From: Bacteroidota bacterium | GTDB taxonomy: Bacteria; Bacteroidota; Bacteroidia; Flavobacteriales_F; PHOS-HE28 | Length of the DNA stretch: 9,260 bases | NCBI GenBank assembly: GCA_023418095.1 | Contig: JAEZDL010000009.1 | Span: forward strand, 1 to 9,260 | Reading direction: 5' to 3' | Notes under the pieces: model-generated | The model's input: the letters and a program-made list of their open reading frames with translations, nothing else | Database searches by the model: none | What the model was told of the DNA's origin: nothing | Shown: positions 6,494-9,260 of the stretch, piece by piece | Layout of the letters: every line of letters begins with the position of its first letter | How positions within the stretch are numbered: the first letter of the stretch is position 1 | Position numbers and translations under genes: made by a program

Positions 6494-7934
6494 ACTTTTC
6501 CGGCGTTCGCTCGCGAACACGGAAGCCGATCCGCCTGCGGAGGTGTGGGCGGGTATTCAAGCTGCGCGGCACCGGCGCACATGGTGGCAGCAATGGTTCC
6601 GCATGAACGGGATCCTTCTTTTGCTCGTTCCCGCTGCCGCCTGGGTGACCTATGCCGCCTGGCCCGATCGGAACACGGGCGCGGGTCGTGACGCAACACA
6701 CGATGAAGGTCGGATCGCTGTGGCCGGGATCGCTCCAGAGACCACTTCGGCGATGCTGGTCGTGGATGACGCACCGACCACTTCGGAACAGCATATCCAT
6801 GCGAATGTGAATTCTGTTTATCCGGAACAGACTTCGATCCACACCAGGGAAAGCACGATCGGGAATGTATCCGATAAAAATTCTTCAGATGCGCGATCTG
6901 AAGAGAGCATCCCTTCGGTCCATCTGGAATCTACGACACCCACTGCGGTGGTGGATCACGCAGATGAGCGTTCCGATCAGCCATCTGAGCAACGCAATGT
7001 GCGGAGGACGCATCATGGTGACCAAACCCTGCAGGAAGGATCGGCCGCACACAGAACAGGCCTTCAAAATACAAGGGCATCAGTGTTCGGCCTGCCGGAT
7101 CCGTTCGCTTATTACGTCTCACCACTGCCGATCGGTTTGGAGCTTGGATCGCTTTCCGGTGAACCCATGACTGTTGCGGAGCCTTCGGCCTATGTTCTGC
7201 CGAAAGGGGATTGGATCCTTTCCCTCGTTATCGCCACCTCGGATGTGAAGCGTGACTGGCGCGGCACCGACCGGCCGCTCGTTAATGCCTTGAACGATGC
7301 GGAGGCGCACAACACCACCTTTGGGTTCGGCATACAGGCAGGACGCAGCTATCGCTCCGGATTCGGTTTCAGTGCCGGTTTGATCAACGAACGATCGGAG
7401 CAGCAATTCTCCTATACCGATCGCCGCACCGAGGTGTCGCAACACGTGGTGAACTATATCGTAACACTTGATTCGGAAGTGTTCTTTAGCGATCCGGATA
7501 CGATCGACCATGTGACCACGGTGGAGCAACGCTATCAGGACATCGATCGCAAAACGGTGTATCGGGTCCCGTTGGAAGGTTCCTATCATCGATCCGCTGG
7601 ACGGCTTTATTACGGTCCGCGCGCCGGGGCTTCGCTGGAATTCACCCATGTACGGCAGAAGTATTCGCTCGTGAGCGACCCCGATGGCTCCCGGATCGAA
7701 GTGGGAAGCCTTTCCCGCCCCGAACTACGGTCACGGTACCCTGCCGTGATCTCCGGTTCGATCGGCGTTGATCTGGGTTACCAGCTGGCCGAGAACTGGT
7801 CCTTCGAACTTTCGCCGGTCTACATGGCGGGAATTCATCCGCTCACCGGAACAGCGGACGTGTGGGCAGCACCTTCACGCCTCGCTGTGCAGTTCCGGCT
7901 CCATCATCATTTCACAACGCAGCTCCGTAAATGA
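6462..7934 (+). CDS. Anti-sigma-like single-pass protein with C-terminal outer-membrane beta-barrel-like domain
   Basis: This 490-residue protein starts at ATG 6462 inside the end of the sigma gene; the frame is open further upstream, but this start gives a typical N-terminus. Residues 1-45 are charged and contain DELFRRSLANTEADPPAEVWAGI, similar to the short cytoplasmic segment of Bacteroidota membrane proteins encoded beside ECF sigma genes. One transmembrane helix covers about 49-67 (GILLLLVPAAAWVTYAAW). Residues 70-210 form a hydrophilic Ser/Thr/His/Glu-rich linker likely to cross the periplasm. Residues 240-490 look like amphipathic strands of an outer-membrane beta-barrel (FGFGIQAGRSYRSGFGFSAG 287-306, VYRVPLEGSYH 366-376, LYYGPRAGASLEF 382-394, LAVQFRLHHHF 474-484). 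Its stop overlaps the next start by 4 bp. I infer that it holds the sigma factor and links it to the cell surface. The anti-sigma function is not shown by any recognised zinc-binding anti-sigma motif. Confidence 0.83.
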   Translation: MSTREEHPIDELFRRSLANTEADPPAEVWAGIQAARHRRTWWQQWFRMNGILLLLVPAAAWVTYAAWPDRNTGAGRDATHDEGRIAVAGIAPETTSAMLVVDDAPTTSEQHIHANVNSVYPEQTSIHTRESTIGNVSDKNSSDARSEESIPSVHLESTTPTAVVDHADERSDQPSEQRNVRRTHHGDQTLQEGSAAHRTGLQNTRASVFGLPDPFAYYVSPLPIGLELGSLSGEPMTVAEPSAYVLPKGDWILSLVIATSDVKRDWRGTDRPLVNALNDAEAHNTTFGFGIQAGRSYRSGFGFSAGLINERSEQQFSYTDRRTEVSQHVVNYIVTLDSEVFFSDPDTIDHVTTVEQRYQDIDRKTVYRVPLEGSYHRSAGRLYYGPRAGASLEFTHVRQKYSLVSDPDGSRIEVGSLSRPELRSRYPAVISGSIGVDLGYQLAENWSFELSPVYMAGIHPLTGTADVWAAPSRLAVQFRLHHHFTTQLRK

Positions 7935-9100
7935 TCACGCGTTCGATCTTCATTTTCATCCTGCCCGCACTTTGTGCAATGCGATCCGATGCGCAGGAGC
8001 TTTCCGAAGGAATGCCCAAGGGCGGAGGAACCTTCAGTGATTGCGACAGCTCGCTCGTGGTGGACCTCGCCGTTTCGCCGCTCGGTGCCTTGGAACAATC
8101 CTTCACGGCCTTGATCGAACCCGGGAACACCACCGTGCTCGGCACCACCTGGACATATTTCACCGATGAACTTCAGCAGCAGGAGGGTGCGGAGATCACC
8201 GTTACATATCCCGCACCTGGAGAAGTCCCAGTATGCCTAACCGCCAGCGCGATCGACCTTTCGAGCATGGAAACTTGCAGCAGCACGACCTGCCGGTTCG
8301 TGGAGATCCTTCAGGACCCCTCCTGCCTCTCGTTCGAGCCTGATTTCACGATCGCTTCGGTGCAGGGGAACACGATCGTATTCGAGGAAACGAGCGTGGG
8401 TGATTCTGCGATCTACTTCTGGACGTTCAACGAAGGTCTGACCGCCGTTTCATCGAACACCTTCGACGGACCTGGTCCGCACAAGGTCTGTCTTACGCAG
8501 ATCGGCCCAGACCCGATCAATTGCACCACCACGATCTGCAAATGGTTATATCTCGGGCCGGGGGATGTGCCGTGCGACCAGGTCGTGGCCCCTGGATTCC
8601 TCCGCTTCCAGCAGGACAATTTCATTGTGGTGCTCGATACTTCGATCGTTAGCGGGCAGAACAGCAGCATCCATTGGGACTTCGGGGATGGCCACACCGC
8701 GGAAGGCCCGATCGCCGTGCATGAATATCCGCCCAGTTGGAACCAGTTCCAGCTATGTGCGCAGATCGATGTCTGGGGGCCGCTCGTGGCGGATACCTGC
8801 ATGGTGCAACGCTGTGAAATGATCGAGCTCGGCGGTTCGGTGGCCGGTATCGCTGGGATCGATGCCAGCGATCTGATCATCGCACCCAATCCAGTGAACG
8901 ACAGGCTCTGGATCAAGGGCGCGGTATCTCCGGGTGCGGCCGTGTTCATCTGTGATGGCATGGGCCGGCTGGTGCACCATGAAAGATCCGGGGTCATTGG
9001 TTCGATCCCGATCGATGTGAGCGGGTTGCGCCCCGGCTTGCATACCATTCAACTGCGGGAGGCTTCCACGATCCGCACCGCGCGCTTCGTAAAACTTTAG
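7931..9100 (+). CDS. Secreted three-repeat cysteine-rich PKD-like protein with T9SS C-terminal sorting tail
   Basis: This 389-residue exported protein starts at ATG 7931, overlapping the barrel gene stop by 4 bp (ATGA). The signal peptide covers about residues 1-22 (MITRSIFIFI, cleavage probably after SDAQ). Three PKD-like repeats follow (about 36-127, 130-210, 213-300). They have the same four-cysteine pattern as the protein at 1705-4152: C38/102/116/121, C132/187/198/203 and C215/276/290/295, with C-x4-C in each. Only the third keeps the PKD signature (WDFGDG 249-254); the first two are degenerate. Residues 303-389 form a clear T9SS sorting domain (IIAPNPVNDRLWI, ICDGMGRLVHHE, DVSGLRPGLHTIQL, ARFVKL). 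It should reach the cell surface through T9SS. Being the last gene of the sigma operon, it may be a ligand, partner or output of the sensor; that is inferred from position. It is a paralogue of the eight-repeat protein, or shares its repeat family. Confidence 0.9.
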   Translation: MITRSIFIFILPALCAMRSDAQELSEGMPKGGGTFSDCDSSLVVDLAVSPLGALEQSFTALIEPGNTTVLGTTWTYFTDELQQQEGAEITVTYPAPGEVPVCLTASAIDLSSMETCSSTTCRFVEILQDPSCLSFEPDFTIASVQGNTIVFEETSVGDSAIYFWTFNEGLTAVSSNTFDGPGPHKVCLTQIGPDPINCTTTICKWLYLGPGDVPCDQVVAPGFLRFQQDNFIVVLDTSIVSGQNSSIHWDFGDGHTAEGPIAVHEYPPSWNQFQLCAQIDVWGPLVADTCMVQRCEMIELGGSVAGIAGIDASDLIIAPNPVNDRLWIKGAVSPGAAVFICDGMGRLVHHERSGVIGSIPIDVSGLRPGLHTIQLREASTIRTARFVKL

Positions 9101-9155
9101 GTTCACCGGGCGGACATTTCCCGGCTTGCCGCGAGACCGGCCGGGGTGATCCTTT
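9100..9155 (+). terminator. Possible transcription terminator after the sigma operon
   Basis: GGTTCACC (9100-9107) can pair with GGTGATCC (9145-9152) with one mismatch, followed by a short T run. The span between holds a small CCGGG/CCCGG hairpin (9106-9110 with 9120-9124) and the palindrome CCGGCCGG (9137-9144). The structure is GC-rich and sits directly at the stop codon, but the stem is imperfect and the loop long, so the call is tentative. Confidence 0.3.
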
Positions 9156-9160
9156 CATTC

Positions 9161-9168
9161 TATCTTTA
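9161..9168 (+). promoter_or_regulatory. Candidate -7 promoter element for the universal stress protein gene
   Basis: TATCTTTA matches the Bacteroidota -7 consensus TAnnTTTG except for its last base. It would start transcription near 9175, about 35 nt before ATG 9209. No TTG was found at the proper -33 distance. Confidence 0.35.
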
Positions 9169-9208
9169 GCCGCTTTTCCGAACGAAAAGGCAAGGAACCA
9201 GGATCATT

Positions 9209-9260
9209 ATGAGCAAGAACACCATACTTGTACCTACCGATTTCTCGAAAGTTGCCGATT
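9209..9260 (+). CDS. Universal stress protein (UspA family), N-terminal fragment
   Basis: Only the first 17 residues are in the window. They read MSKNTILVPTDFSKVAD, matching the first beta strand and following loop of UspA-fold proteins (ILVPTDFS), where the aspartate lies near the ATP-binding site. In Bacteroidota such proteins often carry one or two Usp domains of about 140 residues each; the length here cannot be told. The leader before ATG 9209 is A-rich with AAGGAA at 9192-9197. The gene appears separate from the sigma operon. Confidence 0.8.
   Translation, partial: MSKNTILVPTDFSKVAD

Noticed and set aside
7973..7996. Possible lipoprotein signal (cysteine 15 in the leader of the 7931 product)
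   Set aside because: The residues before the cysteine are P-A-L, which do not fit a lipobox, and a normal signal peptidase I site (SDAQ) follows; the T9SS tail also argues for export as a soluble substrate.

Overview
The window looks like chromosomal DNA of a fairly GC-rich member of the Bacteroidota, possibly a Flavobacteriales relative. Three things support this. Two proteins end in type IX secretion (T9SS) C-terminal sorting tails, a system confined to that phylum. Several upstream regions carry Bacteroidota-type promoter elements (TTTG at about -33, TAnnTTTG at about -7). Start sites mostly lack a strong Shine-Dalgarno and sit behind A-rich leaders. No mobile element, tRNA, rRNA or CRISPR array was seen.

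Left part (1-5310). A PQQ-dependent glucose/sorbosone-type dehydrogenase runs leftward off the window edge. From a shared 151-bp intergenic region, a two-gene unit runs rightward. The first gene encodes an 815-residue secreted protein of eight PKD-like repeats, each with four precisely spaced cysteines, plus a T9SS tail. The second, overlapping it by 4 bp with a GTG start, encodes a secreted protein of unknown function with beta-helix-like sequence. A strong 12-bp-stem hairpin separates this unit from the convergent ssb gene.

Middle part (5327-5935). A short single-stranded DNA-binding protein without the usual acidic tail reads leftward. The region between it and the next gene holds four copies of a CCGTT/CCGGT core at exact 10-bp steps and a good Bacteroidota promoter for the sigma gene.

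Right part (5936-9100). Three overlapping genes form an apparent operon: an ECF sigma factor; a protein with an anti-sigma-like N-terminus, one inner-membrane helix, a long linker and a C-terminal outer-membrane beta-barrel-like domain; and a secreted three-repeat relative of the cysteine-PKD protein, also with a T9SS tail. The layout suggests a cell-surface signalling unit in which an exported protein, a trans-envelope sensor and a sigma factor are co-expressed. That link is inferred from gene order and domains only.

Right edge (9101-9260). A probable terminator, a promoter-like -7 element and the first 17 codons of a universal stress protein gene.

The tetramer GATC is strongly over-represented: about 180 sites by hand count, against about 35 expected from base composition.
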